Shown: in pieces, positions 1-13,026 of the stretch
Position numbering within the stretch: position 1 is the stretch's first letter
Layout: each line of letters begins with the position of its first letter
Source: Phycomyces blakesleeanus NRRL 1555(-)
Lineage: Eukaryota > Mucoromycota > Mucoromycetes > Mucorales > Phycomycetaceae
Assembly: GCF_001638985.1 (NCBI RefSeq)
Contig: NW_017265138.1
Location: 2,161,993-2,225,992, forward strand
Direction of reading: 5' to 3'
DNA: 64,000 bases
Program-made: the position numbers and the translations under genes
The notes under the pieces: model-generated
Databases searched by the model: none
Told to the model about the DNA's origin: nothing
The model's input: the letters and a program-made list of their open reading frames with translations, nothing else

Positions 1-126
1 TATATACAATATGAATTTTTAAAAGAGGTCACAACAACACTAACAGCAACACACTACAAAACACATTTTACATATTTTACACACAAACAATTTATAATAT
101 TATTTTTTTCTTTAGTTTATTTTTAC

Positions 127-490
127 CTTTGAGCTTTGTTACTGTAACTTGTTTCCACTCTAGCTTTTGAACCGGGAACAAGGCTTTATAAATCGCCTCT
201 TTTATGCACCAACTTAACACACACACATATATATACAGAACCTTAATTTAATTTAAACCACTCTTTTCTTACTGATATATACATTATTACAGTTACCGTT
301 TGGCAAGAAACATCAACTGTTGCTCTTGAACAACCTGATCACGACATTCAGATGTCGGAAACTTTCTTGTAAACATCTCATGCTCATTCTTGCTCAAGAT
401 TCTTTTTGCCAGGCCACCGCTACCTCTTCTAGCCACCAAACTAGCCAGGCGAGGCAAATGTAAAAGATCAACTCCAATACCCAATATCAT
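127..490 (-). CDS. PPT2: Holo-[acyl-carrier-protein] synthase (PPT2/AcpS type), 3' part outside window
   Basis: Transfers 4'-phosphopantetheine from CoA to a serine of acyl carrier protein; the fungal AcpS-type enzyme serves the mitochondrial fatty-acid synthase. Exon 1 is 490-297 (start ATG at 490) and opens with GIGVDLLHLPRL, the AcpS N-terminal metal-binding motif (Asp8). Exon 1 ends in phase 2 at a GT donor (296-295). Exon 2 is 212-127 and encodes RWCIKEAIYKAL, matching the family motif with the second metal ligand Glu, then runs to a GTAAAA donor at 126. The C-terminal part is not in the window, so the gene is cut by the left edge. The splice joins in frame and restores the family spacing between the two motifs, which is why I trust it. 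No clear mitochondrial presequence is visible at this start; an upstream start was not found. Confidence 0.85.
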
Positions 491-1634
491 TTCAAATTAA
501 AATAATGATAATAGTAACAACAATATTAAGCTGTGGCTGTGAAGGTTTATAAAACATATTTGTCTCTCTCTCTTTCTGTGTGTGCAAATTTTGGCGGGCT
601 GTAAATAACAATATTTATTTATTTATTTATTTCACCAAAGCACAACACAATAAAGCAGCTCAAAGCAACTCAAAGCAAATGTGTTACCCAAAAGAAACGT
701 TTTTGTTTTGTATATTTCATTTTTCCTTTTATTCTGTTTTAATTGGGGACACTTCTAAGGCTTAGGCCACCAACCTCTTTATTTGGACATTTGGCTATTT
801 GCGTATTATTAGAGTTGAAACGGCAAAATAAATAAATAAATAAATAAATAAAGGAATTGGCAGTTGAGCCACGTACATATTTAATTCTTTGAGGTTCCTC
901 AACCTTTCTTATCTTTAGGACATAAACAGGACGATAATGATAATGCCCAACCTCTTGTCTCTATATTTCAATATTTCTATATATACACATATGAGTTTAT
1001 TTGTGGGCAAGATACTAGATATGTAATTCTCTAGGTTTTCTTCAAAATATCATCGAAACTATGTTTTGCTTTTCTCACAATCATATGTTTAACAAATATG
1101 TAATACATATACTTTCTTATTTGTTTGTGACTTGGTCTTATTTCTAAACATCAATAGCTTACAACCTCTACAGCTAGAGCTAGAGCTAGAGTTAGAGTTG
1201 GACCTACAATTGTCATGTGTCTTGCAAATGATTACTGCCTATTTGCAACTCTACACACACATATACCCACATGCTTGCAAAACATTCCGATTGCACTGCC
1301 TTTGTCACTCTGTGTAGCAAACCCCAAAGAAATATATATATAGTGTGCACACCAACACAAAATAATAATAATTTAACACCATCTTTTCTGCTCATTTTTT
1401 TTTATTTTATTTTATTTTTAAAAAAAAAAATTATTATACAATTCCCATTAATAGTAATTTGTACAACATTATAACTCACTCACAGCCAATAGAATTATTA
1501 GGTATTATTTCTTTTTTAAAAATAAAAAAATAAAATAATAATAAGCATCTTGTGCTACAAACATGCCATATATTATTTTTGCTCTTTCTCTTTAGTTTTG
1601 ATTTTTGATTTCCTTATAGCTTTTTTTTTTATGT

Positions 1635-1672
<38 letters not shown>

Positions 1673-4099
1673 TGTATATGTATTCAAGAAATTAAACTGG
1701 GCTTCTTGTGATGTACTTGGCTTGGTCCCCAAAAGAGAATAACTAACAAGGATTTTCCGTGCTCATTTGAATTTAACTTTTAAATACATAGTCGGTTGTC
1801 GATTTTGTAGGAGTTTTTATCCATCTATTTATTAACAAACTCAATTGAACAGTCATATAACGTTATGTTATGTTGTGTATTTCGAGGGAACTTCTTGATC
1901 GAGAATCAGTAGAGGAGATAGAATATAATGTGGTATGAATAAAATAGAGGGATATCCCCAATTGAAGAAATCAAGAAGAAATGAAAGAATGAATACTATA
2001 TGTATCAAATCTATACACACATACATGTACTTGTACATGTATATATGTTAGAATTGTTGTATTGAAAACAAACATGTAAGAGCAACTTTGCAGAATCAAG
2101 TTTGGACCCTTACTTTAATTATTTGTGCATGTTATTTCTTCTTTCTATCAAATAACCCAAAGCATATTTATAAGAATAAGCTATTATTTTATTTTAGCCC
2201 ACTTTTGGAAGATTTCTAATTCTCCTTTTCTTTATTATAAGATTTGTATTGCTCATTATCGATACTTATACTCCTTCTTTTCTTCTATATATATATATTA
2301 ATGGGATCCAATATTCAAATATTCAACTTTGAATTCTACCAGATCGCACTGTATTATACAGCATTTTTTTTTATGTAGAAAATTACAGAGGGATTTATGC
2401 TAAATTTTGTAACAGCTGTAATGTATTAGTTTCAAGGTACAGATATACATACATACATAGTAGGTATATATATATATTAAGAAATGGAATATTCTCGGAC
2501 CTTTACCTCTTACAGCCCTTGACACGTTTGATAGGCATGTTGTATTCTTATTTGTGATTCCCAAACCAAAAAGACAAAAAAAAACGCAAAGCGCAAAATG
2601 CAAAACGCAAAACGCAAAAACAAAAACTCGTTTAAGCTGTATCGACCACAGACCCCACAACCACGTGCAAACAAAATGCAGTGCAAGATACTTGTTGAAT
2701 TGCCACGTTGCGGATGTGAAATATGCTACTTTTGTGACATGAGCATTCGCTTCTCCCAAGCCTATAAATACAACAGTGACACGATTTATTAAAATAAAAT
2801 AAAATGATTATTATCATTATCATTATTATCTATGCAAGAACCTTGCACAGTCATTTATTTTGATAGTTCAATCAAGCAATCAAGCAATCAATCGATCGAA
2901 CAGTCAGTCAATTGGCTAATATCTATTATCAATGGCTTTAGTATAGTAGTAAGAATAATATATATATGTATATGTACATGTATATAGAATATACTTGATA
3001 CTTGGCGCGCTTCACAATACATATATATATATATATGGTTTGGGCTATAGAATCTAATCTACATTACACTGCATGGAAGGTGTTGTATCCAAAAATAACA
3101 ATAATCTCATATACAAGATCGACATATACTTATATAAATATATTTGTCATTCAACAATATATAATAGAAGATGTGGTTGCCTAGCAATATTCCATTGAAT
3201 CTAAATGGTACCATTGTTCTTGATTTCCTTAAACAGTGAGTCCCTACAAACCAGTGTATTTTATGAACAAAAACATATACACACACACACTCTCTCTCTC
3301 TCTTCTTACTGTATAGTTTTCTTTAATAATATTGACCAATTGATCTACAAAAGTCACAATAATATTTCAGCTCAATACTTTGCAAAACAAAAACCTTAAT
3401 CTATGTCTTATTCCCCTTCTCAAGTGCCAATTAAATTTTCTGGAATTACAGTCAATAATATATATATGTACATTGGGTTGCAGTCAACGAGTCAATTTGG
3501 AATTTATATATTACTTGAGTTTATCTTGACTTGTCTCTCCTACCCTTCCTCTCTGAATTCAATTCAATTTCCACACATACACACATATAAATTGTAATAA
3601 AAATTCAAAACTAAATTTATTCACACCATTTCTTGATTTTCTGCCCTCTTTAAATTTACTCACTAGAATGCGATTATAATGATGGTAATTCTTCAAGGCG
3701 TTTAATTACTTACTTATAGAAATACATAAATGTAGTATGTACACTATGAGAATATGGTGTATGTGCAAAATTCTCGAGGCTATAGAGAGAGTTACTTCTA
3801 CACAGTCAAATCACATGTTGTGCGGTGTCTGATTAACAGCAACAATATATATATATATATTTTCATATATAAAATAAAATATATAAAAAAACAGACCCTC
3901 CTATTTTCTAATGACATGAGTTTCCAATCCTTTTATAGCTGAACTTTTTGCTCTCCTTTACTTTTCATATATTTTTATTATATATATATATATTTCTTTG
4001 CCTGTTAATTTCTTCCATTACTAAATTTTTCTTTAGGTTTTTTAGCTTTCTGCTTTTTAGCTTTTTTTTCCCTCTCTTCTTTCTAATTATTAATTAATT

Positions 4100-4146
4100 C
4101 TTTCTTTCTTTCTTTCTTTCCTTCGTTCTTTCTTTCTTTCTTTCTT
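4100..4146. repeat. (CTTT)n microsatellite
   Basis: About ten tetranucleotide units with one interruption, in the upstream region of the LIM-RhoGAP gene. Confidence 0.9.
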
Positions 4147-4640
4147 TTCTCCCTCTCCCTCCCTCTCTATATCTCTTCAAGCCTTTTTTTGCTTGTCTAC
4201 CAATTCACCCTATTCTTCTTCTTCTTATTCTTCTTTAAACACATAAAAGAAGAAGAAAAACAAAACACACAAAAAGAAGGGGGAAAGAAAAAAAAAAGTC
4301 TTTGTCAAATTTACAAAGCAAAAAATAAAAAAGGAAAGACGAAGACAATATAATATTCATTAGACATTAAATAGTCAACCAAAGAGAACACGCATACACG
4401 CAACACACGCAGAGATATATATATATATATACATATATACATATATACATAATCAAATTGAAAGTACGAAAGAGAATCAAGAAGAAGGAAAATAAAAGAA
4501 TCGCATCCACAGCTTCATCAACATCATCCTCTTCATCATCAACAGCAACAACAACCTAAAATCCAAGAAAAGAAGGAAGAAGAAGAAACGAAGAAACGAA
4601 GAAACGAAACATAACAAATTCCTCGCTCTACTGTTTAAAT

Positions 4641-4821
4641 TATATATATATATATATATAAGTACATACATACATACATACATACATACATACACATATA
4701 CATATACACACATATTAGATATATAGATATATACACAAATATATATCTATATCTCTGTGTTTTTATTTCCTTCGTCCAAAGCCTGCCACACACGCACACG
4801 CACACACACACACACACACAC
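4641..4821. repeat. Compound microsatellite (TA)n-(CATA)n-(CA)n just before the LIM-RhoGAP start codon
   Basis: A TA run (4641-4660), CATA units (4664-4700) and a CA run (about 4790-4821) lie within 190 bp of the start codon at 4830, so they are probably in the 5' leader. Confidence 0.85.
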
Positions 4822-4829
4822 CTCGTATA

Positions 4830-7800
4830 ATGGAACAAAACTTTGACAGTCTTTCCAGACCAGCAGCACCAACTTGTGCTCGATGCCATGATCAACTAGG
4901 AAGTCAACTTGTAAAAGCTCTTGATGAAGACTTTCATCCCGAATGCTTTACTTGCCTGGTAAGCTACCTTGGCATCTCTTCTTCTCTTCCTCATAAAAAA
5001 GCAAAGAAAATAATAATACAAAGAGGAAGAGGAAGGAGGGGAAGAGGGGGGGGGGGGGGGGGAGTAGAGGTGGAGAAAGAAAGAAAGAAAGAAAAAGGGG
5101 GAGGAGGAGGAGGGGAGGGACCGTGTGCAAAGAAGCTCATCCCAACCATCAGGATTGTAATGCACCCGTAGCATCCAAATTCTTTCCTTTTACAGCAGAA
5201 AATGGCCAAACTCTACCCCTGTGCGAACGCGATTACTTTGGAAGACTCGGACTTGTCTGCGACAAATGCCACGAACCTCTGAGAGCCGCTTACACAATCG
5301 CAATGGATAAAAAATACCACACCGACCATTTCACATGCAGTGCATGTGAGGTTGCTTTTGGTCCTGAGGATTCATATTATGAGCACAATGGTCAAGTATT
5401 TTGCCACTTTCACTATTCAATCCAATTCGCAGTCATGTGCGCTGGTTGCGAGATGGCAATCTTGAAACAATATGTAGAGATTGACCGAAAAGATGATGTC
5501 GAACACTGGCATCCCGAATGCTACATGATTCACAAGGTAAAAAAAAACACTATGCTGTGCTACTATATGTTATGTTATGCTACACATTAGCTACTCTACT
5601 ACCACTGCTCCAATTTCCCTCAATTATATATATAAAAGAGAGAAATAGTATATATATGAAAGAGGCTGTTTTCGGGAGTATCTCCGCCATTCATTATCCA
5701 ATTCCTGTTTGACACAAACCCACGTTTTTTTCATATATATAGTACTGGAACGTCCGCATCGCACAACCATCGATTGAAGATGGTGATATTATTACACAAA
5801 AAGGTAATTGATTAATGAATATAAAAAAATGATAGCAAAATAAAATAAGATAGAATGTCATATTATTATCATTAAGAGGGTTACTATATATTGGTTGGTT
5901 ACACAAGTATTATTGAATACTAAATAAATAAATAGATCGTCCTCCACAAAATCCAGGACAATTACTTGAAAGACAACACGACACAGAAGAAAAGGTGTTT
6001 CGGATATGGCAAGTTTTGTCAGCATTTGAAGGTAAGAAAGAGCAAAAGAACAAAAGAGCAGAAAAAAATTCGGATGTATTAGGCTTGCTGTGATTTTAAT
6101 ATAGATAAATTATCTCTTGCTTATCCTACAACTATTATAGAATCTTCGGCTGTTTGTATCTCGGAAATGTTATTACATGTATCAAATGGAAGTTACATCA
6201 AAGGCATATGTATATCCGAAAGATTCCTAGTCCATGTAGAAGCTTTGTTTGCTGGTATTGACGAACTCTGCAAGATTTACACTGATTACAACCAACCCGG
6301 TAAGTACAGACGCTATTGTTATTTAATTAGTTAAATTGTAGTGTGTCCAGTTATAGAAACATAATCTTTATCAATAATCTTTATTAATGTATAAACATTT
6401 GTATAGAATTCAAATATACTCGGGAAGCCAAGATGCTCTGTAAAAAGATTATCAATTTCTTTTCATTAATGTGGAAAACCCAAGAAGCCGAGATGAGAAA
6501 ATTAGGAATCTCTCAGGAACTACTCTCTCTTATCACCGGTCTGGCACACTACCTCAAGATCCTCATCCGCGTGGCACTAACGGCTGCCCTGAGACTGGAC
6601 ATAACTATCGGAAAACCTGTGGCAGTATCTCGCCTGCTGGCAAAACTGATGGAAGTGGCCGGCAGAGAGCGGCACAGCCGAGACAGTCAGAGACTGATAA
6701 GGTCCAAAGAGGCCACAGACTGCTGCCATGTGTGTAAATTGCCAATTGAGGACCAGTGCATCAAGTACGGACAGTTCCGATGGCACATCAAATGCTTTGG
6801 CTGCCGACAGTGTAAGCGTCCGCTCTCAGACCAGCTAGAATCAACTTTTTTTAGCGCCGCATCACAATCGGTGTTGTGCTCCCAATGCTCAGGTTCAAAG
6901 GAAGGTGGATTTCTATTTGAATACGTCACAAAACTTGTACAATATGCGTTCCTTCTTCGAGTAGCACTCAGTCGACTATGCAGTCTTTTGCAAATCACAG
7001 GTAAAGGAATAAAGAAAAACAAAAGTGTGTGTGTGTGTGTGATAGATGGCTAAAGGATAGACTCTCTTGTCATGCGTGTACGTGTATGATATATATATAT
7101 ATATGATAGATCAGCAATTGTCGGCCGTTGACTATTCCAGTAAAACAAAAATCCAGGCACCAAAAGATGCACTCGGAAAAGATGTAGTTACCCATACTGT
7201 TGAAAAACAACAGGTTATCAACCAATATGTCGATGAAAAGATGCTGCACTATCCAACCCATATTGCCGACACAAACATGATGTCTGCAACAAAGCTCGAG
7301 AGAAAGATGTCTCGGTCATTCAAGACTGCCAAGCGGTCAACGATGGTAGGAAATGCAAATGCGAATGCAAACACAAGCAAACCCATCCAAGAGGAAGCGG
7401 GTGATTCAGAAATACCATTCAGAACTGCACCAACCCGGCTTGACAGTCTGGTCCGTCGACTGGACCAGCAAAAGAACCTGCCGCCTCTGCCACTTGGTCA
7501 ATGTTCACCCAATTCACCACGCAGCGGATCCCAGGGTAGTCTGGGGCTCTCGGGTTTACCGCAACTCGCAACCCAAAACATGGCCAACTCGTTGCCAAGT
7601 ATAAATGAACCCTCCGGACTCCCCACCTCGCCAACCTCATTTTTACCTGGTAATGGCAACGTTAATGGTAATGGCCCTCCGACACCGATTTTGAAAGGAA
7701 CCTATCACACAACCCCTGAAGGAAAACCACGGAAATATCTTTCGGAGCTTTCCGCCTTACAGTACATGATCATCCGTCACGTTGCCGTGGTTCACATTGA

Positions 7801-9577
7801 GCCTTATGTGCGCGAATATTTCACTCTGGGCGAGCTGCTGAACATGATCGAGCTCAAGAAGGCGTCTATTTGGGGTAAATTCTTTACGTCTATTCGAGCA
7901 GGAGGAGCCAGAAAGCCAAACAAAGGAAAGGAAGAAGGCACATTTGGCGTGTCTCTGGATGTATTGACCGAGAGAACCGGAGTGGAGTCCAATCTTGGTG
8001 TTGGTCCCTCACCAATTAAGATTGCTGGGTTTATTGATGATTCTATTACGGCCATGCGACAGAAAGGTATATAAATATAATATAAGCTTACAAATACAGT
8101 ACAATTTTATTAACTCTAATGTTATTATAATTATAGATATGTCAGTAGAAGGCGTGTTCCGAAAGAACGGCAATATTCGAAGACTAAAGGAGTTGACAGA
8201 ACAACTAGACAAACACCCCCACGATGTTGACCTTACTTCAGAGAATGCGATCCAGATTGCTGCTCTTTTGAAGAAGTTTTTGAGAGAATTGCCCGACCCG
8301 CTATTAACGTTCAAGCTTCATGGTTTATTTACTTGTGCTCAAAGTAAGTATTCACCTTTATTTTTTTGTAATTTATTTCATTAATAAATTAATCACTTAA
8401 TCAAATCAATTGATTAAATTTGATTATTGTAGGAATTGAAAACCCCGTCGCAAGAAAGCATGTACTTCATTTGGCTTGTTGTATGCTTCCACGATGCAAT
8501 CGAGACACATTTGAAATCCTTTGTCTGTTCTTGAAATGGACAGCTTCCTTCTCCAATTTATCGAACGATGCGGGTAGTCGAATGGACATTGGAAATCTTG
8601 CACGTGTCATTGCACCCAATATCTTGACAACCGATTCAAAGGACCCTACAAAAGACGACTCGTTTTCCGCAATCCGGGCTGTTGAGATTCTTTTAGAAAC
8701 CCACGAGGACTTTTGTTTGGTAAGACCCGATTTTCAATTTCATGATTATGATTATGATTATATATGATTATTATTTTATATATCATGATTGATTTACTGT
8801 GCCTGTGTGTGTGCGTACTTTTATTCGTATTGGCATTGGTATTACTTTCTTTATATCTAATACGTGGAATGCCTTTTTTTTTTGTGGAATTTGATGATAA
8901 TTTAGGTACCTGAAGAGCTTGAGCCATTCTTGGAAGACCCAACTCTTGCTGATGGTAAAGCAATCGAAATATCTTCAAAAGATTTTTTGAAAAAGGTAGA
9001 GAATATGATGAGATACAAGAAGCCTTCGCCCAATGCATCGAATGCACCCAGTATTGCTTCTCCATCTCCATCTCTGTCTGCAGATTTACAATTATTTGAT
9101 GGACCACCCGACATTTATCAATCATCTTCAACCCCAACTTACTCTCACCAACAACAGCAGCAACAACAGCAACAACAATCTCATATGCATCGATACCCTC
9201 TGTCAGACCCATATACCTCGCCATCACATCAGTACTCGCATCAGCAATCTCTTCCTCCTCCAAGTCTACACCAGCACCCTCACTCACACCCCCATCTTAA
9301 CTCCCATTCTCATCCTCATCCTCATGTCAAAACCCATGAGATGTCGAATCAACCGGCCCTGAATCCAACTCCAAATTATCACCGGTCGTCTAGTATGGCA
9401 GGAAAGACATTGGTCGAAACATCACCGACATCCCTTACTCCAAACATGAACAGATATCACCGGTCTTCAAGTATCACAAAGAATATCTTGGATGAGACTT
9501 CTTCACCATCTCCTTACTTGCATTCCAGTTTGAGTTCTTCTCAACATGTACAATCTCACCATGAGCTTTCGTCATAG
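4830..9577 (+). CDS. LRG1: LIM-domain Rho GTPase-activating protein (Lrg1-like)
   Basis: Stimulates GTP hydrolysis by Rho-family GTPases controlling wall synthesis and polarity. Exons by my reading: 4830-4958, 5153-5536, 5743-5803, 5936-6031, 6141-6299, 6407-7000, 7110-8066, 8137-8343, 8433-8719, 8906-9577; 1,181 residues. The exon 1/2 join gives FTCLDCNAPVASKFFPF, the Lrg1-type first LIM zinc site. LIM domains lie near residues 16-72, 79-135, 142-200 and 382-442. The RhoGAP domain spans about 750-960; the catalytic arginine finger is Arg802 in GVFRKNG, and the downstream helix with FLRELPDPLL is intact. The C-terminus is low complexity: a Gln run, then His/Pro/Ser-rich sequence to the stop. 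All ten exons join in frame. A tempting ATG at 5123 lies inside intron 1 and is not used in this model. The family assignment is firm; orthology to yeast LRG1 rather than another LIM-GAP is inference. Confidence 0.93.
5031..5120 (+). repeat. Purine-only tract with a 17-G run inside LIM-RhoGAP intron 1
   Basis: Positions from about 5031 to 5120 are almost entirely A and G on the coding strand, including 17 consecutive G at 5046-5062 followed by GAAA units and GGA repeats. It lies 33-120 bp before the intron 1 acceptor (AG at 5151-5152). Confidence 0.85.
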
Positions 9578-9628
9578 TTTTGATTTCTTTTCCATTGTCT
9601 TTCTTTCTCTTTCTTTAGATGCTCTATT

Positions 9629-9659
<31 letters not shown>

Positions 9660-10258
9660 TTATTATTTCTATTATCATTACTATTATTTATTCTTATTGT
9701 TATTGTTATCATTGATTTCTTTCTGTATTTTTCATTCTTTTTTTCTCTCTAAAAGAAGACAATCCTTAAAGAAACCTATTATTTATATTCTGCAATCCTT
9801 TCTTTGTATAAAAACAAAACAAAACAGAACCAAATAAGCTTTTTATGGATCATCATTGGATTTGAAGAAGAAAACTATGTCTTCCAAAAACCAATATAAA
9901 GAGTGCTATTGAAGTTTATTTGTCAAATATTTAATCAGCGTATTCAAGACACTCAAGGCGCACACAAAACAAGTTTATAATCACTTTACATCTCCAGACA
10001 GGTTTTCTCTTCTTTTCTTCGTTATATTGTTGTCTTTTGCAAGTGTAAAACATGTTATCAGATACACAATTTGGTAAAGATGTCATAGGACTTTTATAGC
10101 TATACACGCACATTAGAAGGAACGTATGTTTGAATATTTAGATAAACTTGCGTCAGTGACAACAATTGATTTTTACATAAATATGTAGTTAAAATAACTG
10201 GATAATTCATCTTTCTAAAGAAAAAACTTCCTCTTTATTTATCGAATTTATTAAAGCC
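9578..10258. other. Intergenic, 3' flank of LIM-RhoGAP and promoter of the next gene
   Basis: Contains a TAT/ATT trinucleotide tract at about 9620-9710 just after the RhoGAP stop, then ordinary AT-rich sequence. No coding exon or RNA gene seen. Confidence 0.5.
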
Positions 10259-10967
10259 ATGCAAAACACACCTGGAGCCGATCATCCAGAAGAACCTGAT
10301 CTTCCAGAAGTTACAGAAGAAGATATTAAGGTATATAGGATATTCAACTAAAACATAATAATTTCACTAACCTTAAAATATTAAGACCTTTGGGTGTTGG
10401 GAGACATCAAATTTAAAAAATGGGGTTTTATTTTGCTTGTGCGAGGAAACATACAAGAATAATCTTGGATATCCTTTGGCCAATGCTTTGGCAAATGCAG
10501 TTCAAGAAAAATTCCCTGATGATGCTCTTGGAGCATTAGTTCGACATAAAATTTGGCGAGGAGATCGAGACGAAAAAAGATACATCATTGAGTTTGCTTT
10601 TGATAGTGATATACCAAGAAGTATTCTGAAAAATGAAGGGATTCAAGCGAAAAACAAGATAAGGTTTCCTCTATTTACGCATCCATTCGTGCATAGATTT
10701 CGCCGATTCAGAATCACTCAACTACCAATCATCAGGAAAGATACTTTGAAGACTCACATAAAAAGATTCATGGGACCATTCGGGAATGTTATCTTTGTAA
10801 AATTTGAAGATGGACCTATCGGTGAATTATTTGGAGGCAACGCATGGATCATGTTATACATCCACACACTTGACAAGAAAGAACCAAACATTATACCTAA
10901 CTATATAGTCTACTCGGATGATGAAGGAAAAGAAGTATATGTAAACATCACTGAACTATTTGCTTAG
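10259..10967 (+). CDS. Unrecognised RRM-like family protein, member A
   Basis: I do not recognise a named family. Exon 1 is 10259-10330 (24 codons, acidic, ends EEDIK), intron 55 bp, exon 2 10386-10967; 217 residues. Exon 2 opens with TFGCWET, then NGVLFCLC, followed by a stretch ending RYIIEFAFDSDIPRSIL and a core with RITQLPIIRKDTLKTHI and FGNVIFVKFE. This alternation of beta-strand-like blocks, an xGLPLI-like motif and xYGxV resembles an RNA-recognition-type fold. Near the C-terminus is VYSDDEGK. Four further loci in this window share exon sizes and motifs. The first exon's phase-0 splice is supported by the same structure in members C, D and E. Role unknown; RNA or nucleic-acid binding is inference from fold resemblance. 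Confidence 0.7.
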
Positions 10968-11006
10968 ATATTCAATTATAATATATATATATATATATAT
11001 AAATAT

Positions 11007-11627
11007 GTATTATGCATTCAAAAAATATACGGCCATTTTGACTAGCTTCAAATTATCAAGAACTTCGGATGCCGGGTATCGAAAACCCAAAAGAACGGTG
11101 TTGTATTCTGCACATGTAATTCCTGGCCAAAGAAAAGGCAAATTGCGAAAGAAATCAAATCCAAATTTCCCGAGAATATTCTTGGAGTATTGGAGCAAAA
11201 CATGAACCTTAATAGCCCGTCAGCCAACCAAAACTCTTGTCTTGAATTTGCCTTTAATTCTGATATGCCTAGAGCTCATCTAAGAAGAACTGGGATAAAG
11301 GTTAAATTTTCCACTATTTTCCCTCTGTTTACACGTCCGCATATACACATATTTCATGAAGTTCAAATAACTGGATTACCTCTTATCGAAAGAGATACCT
11401 TGAAAAGACACATAACACAGTTTATGAAAGAATACGGAAAAGTTTCTCATATAAGATATTACGATGAATATAAAAGTGATCTATTCGAAGGCAGAGCATT
11501 AATTATAGTGTATATCAATGAAACTGATGGGAAGAAACTCGATGATTTACTTGAAGAAATAATCTACTCAGATGATGAAGGAAAAAATATTTCAGTAGAA
11601 GTAAAGAAAACACTTTATAAAATATGA
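11007..11627 (+). pseudogene. RRM-like family, member B, lacking exon 1
   Basis: Exon 2 (11061-11627, 188 codons) is open and closely follows member A: NFGCRVSKTQKNGVVFC, ITGLPLIERDTLKRHI, YGKVSHIRYYDE and IYSDDEGK. The 54 bp before it (11007-11060) align with the intron of member C, including its GT start and the string ACTAGCTTCAAATTATCAAG-like end, so an ancestral intron is preserved. Where the 24-codon exon 1 should be there is only a TA run (10981-11000), 14 bp past the stop of member A. It therefore looks like a tandem copy truncated at the TA run. It could still be expressed from an internal ATG (11203) or by read-through from member A, but I see no proper start. Confidence 0.65.
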
Positions 11628-12335
11628 TTTATACAAGATATAAATAAAGTACATCCGCAAATACCTATTTAGCATTTTTCTTATAGTTTATTTCTATATG
11701 ATTACTAAAACAAAACCAATTATAAGATGTATTCGTAGAACTGTGCGAGTTTTTAGGTCGAATATACAGAGCTCGAAATAATATAAGCACTATCAAACCA
11801 TTGTAAATCTTTCGTTATATTTTGTATACACACATATATAAAGCTACCTTTTTCTTTACATTAAAGACGTGTTTAAAAGTGTGAGTTATATCTTTATTTA
11901 TTAGTTAAAGAATTGGTAGGAAAAGTTCGGGTCAGCTTTGATTTGGAACCTTTTTGTTTTATGGATTTCTATAGATATGTGTTTGTACGAAAATAAAAGG
12001 ATCTCAAGACAGAACTAAAGTCAATGTGATATAAGATATATAGATATTTAAGAAGCCCAAGTCTTTGCACAAGAGTTTAATAATATATTTTTTCAAATGA
12101 TAGATGCTTGTTTGTATAGCGTTTATTGTATGATGTATTTATCGCTGTATCATTAGTTTACCTTGACAAAACAATATCATGTACTTTGGCAAAGTTATCA
12201 AACTATTTTTCGATTGATAATTTACGATAAAGTCATTTGTGTATGATTAGTTAGATATATATATAGTTTGAACAAACCAAGTGTTCTTATTTGAAAACAC
12301 TTCTTTCACCTATATTTTAAAGATAGAAAAAAAAT
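11628..12335. other. Intergenic between family members B and C
   Basis: AT-rich, no exon found. It should carry the promoter of member C; nothing specific is recognisable. Confidence 0.4.
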
Positions 12336-13026
12336 ATGCATAGCTCACCTGGAATAGACAATCAGGATGAAACTGGTTTTCCTAAAATATACGAGAGAGA
12401 TATCGATGTACATATAATCCATTCAAAGAATATACACTCATTTTAACTAATCTTAAAATCTTCAGAAATTCAAGTGCTGGGAGCTAACCACTCAAAAATA
12501 CAGTGTTATATTCTGTTCGTGCTATTATATATATGACTCAAAAGAATTGTCGGCAGCAATTAAAGCCAAATTCCCAGACAATATTCTCGGAGCATTAAGT
12601 CGAATAAAATACACACGGGCACGCTTTAACTCCCAAGAATATGCTATCGAGTTTGCTTTCGATTGTGAGACACCTGTGATTTCTCTAAGAGAAAACGGAA
12701 TTGACATTGGCGATTCGACAGTGTTTCCTATATTTACGCATCAGTATCCACAAAAATTTCACAAATTTTATCTCACTGGATTACCTCTGATCAGAAAAGA
12801 AATTTTAAAGGAGTACATACAAGAAATTATGAGCAAATACGGGAAGATTGTTTTCATATTATTTTATAATGCGAGTGGGACTGAACTATTTGGAGGCACA
12901 GCGGATGTTATATTGTATGGTGATAGCATTTACTGGACAAAACGCAAGGCTAAATATGAAAATGAAGTTTACTCAGACGATGAAGGGAAGAAATATATTA
13001 TAAGAATCCATAAAAGATATAATTAA
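12336..13026 (+). CDS. Unrecognised RRM-like family protein, member C
   Basis: Exon 1 12336-12407 (24 codons, starts MHSSPGID, ends RDID), intron 58 bp (GTACAT...CAG), exon 2 12466-13026; 210 residues. Exon 2 opens KFKCWELTTQ followed by SVIFCSC, and carries YAIEFAFDCETP, YLTGLPLIRKEILKEYI, YGKIVFILFY, FGGTADVILY and VYSDDEGKK. Same exon lengths, phase and motif order as member A. Unlike A the C-terminus is short and basic (IRIHKRYN). Function unknown. Intact reading frame plus a conserved intron argue for a working gene. Confidence 0.7.

Larger units (their letters stand above)
491..4829. other. 4.3 kb gene-free region with simple repeats
   Basis: I find no coding exon here. Open frames are short, rich in Tyr/Ile/His from AT repeats and have no family resemblance. 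The stretch holds many microsatellites: an AGCTAG-like hexamer near 1168-1200, ACGCAAA-like units at 2580-2625, a CTTT tract at 4100-4146, a TA run at 4641-4660, CATA units at 4664-4700 and CA at about 4790-4821. It is divergent between the PPT2-like gene (-) and the LIM-RhoGAP gene (+), so it must contain both promoters and probably a long 5' leader of the RhoGAP gene. I could not place a transcription start. Confidence 0.5.

Noticed and set aside
2400..2759. 119-codon minus-strand frame in the upstream desert
   Set aside because: Composition follows AT repeats (Tyr, Ile, Cys runs), no motif, no splice context.
5123..5152. ATG at 5123 as the start of the LIM protein
   Set aside because: It lies inside intron 1; splicing 4958 to 5153 restores the conserved first LIM domain.
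8646..9287. 213-codon minus-strand frame over the RhoGAP end
   Set aside because: Antisense of a coding exon and intron; the Asn/His/Thr runs mirror the CA-rich sense repeats.
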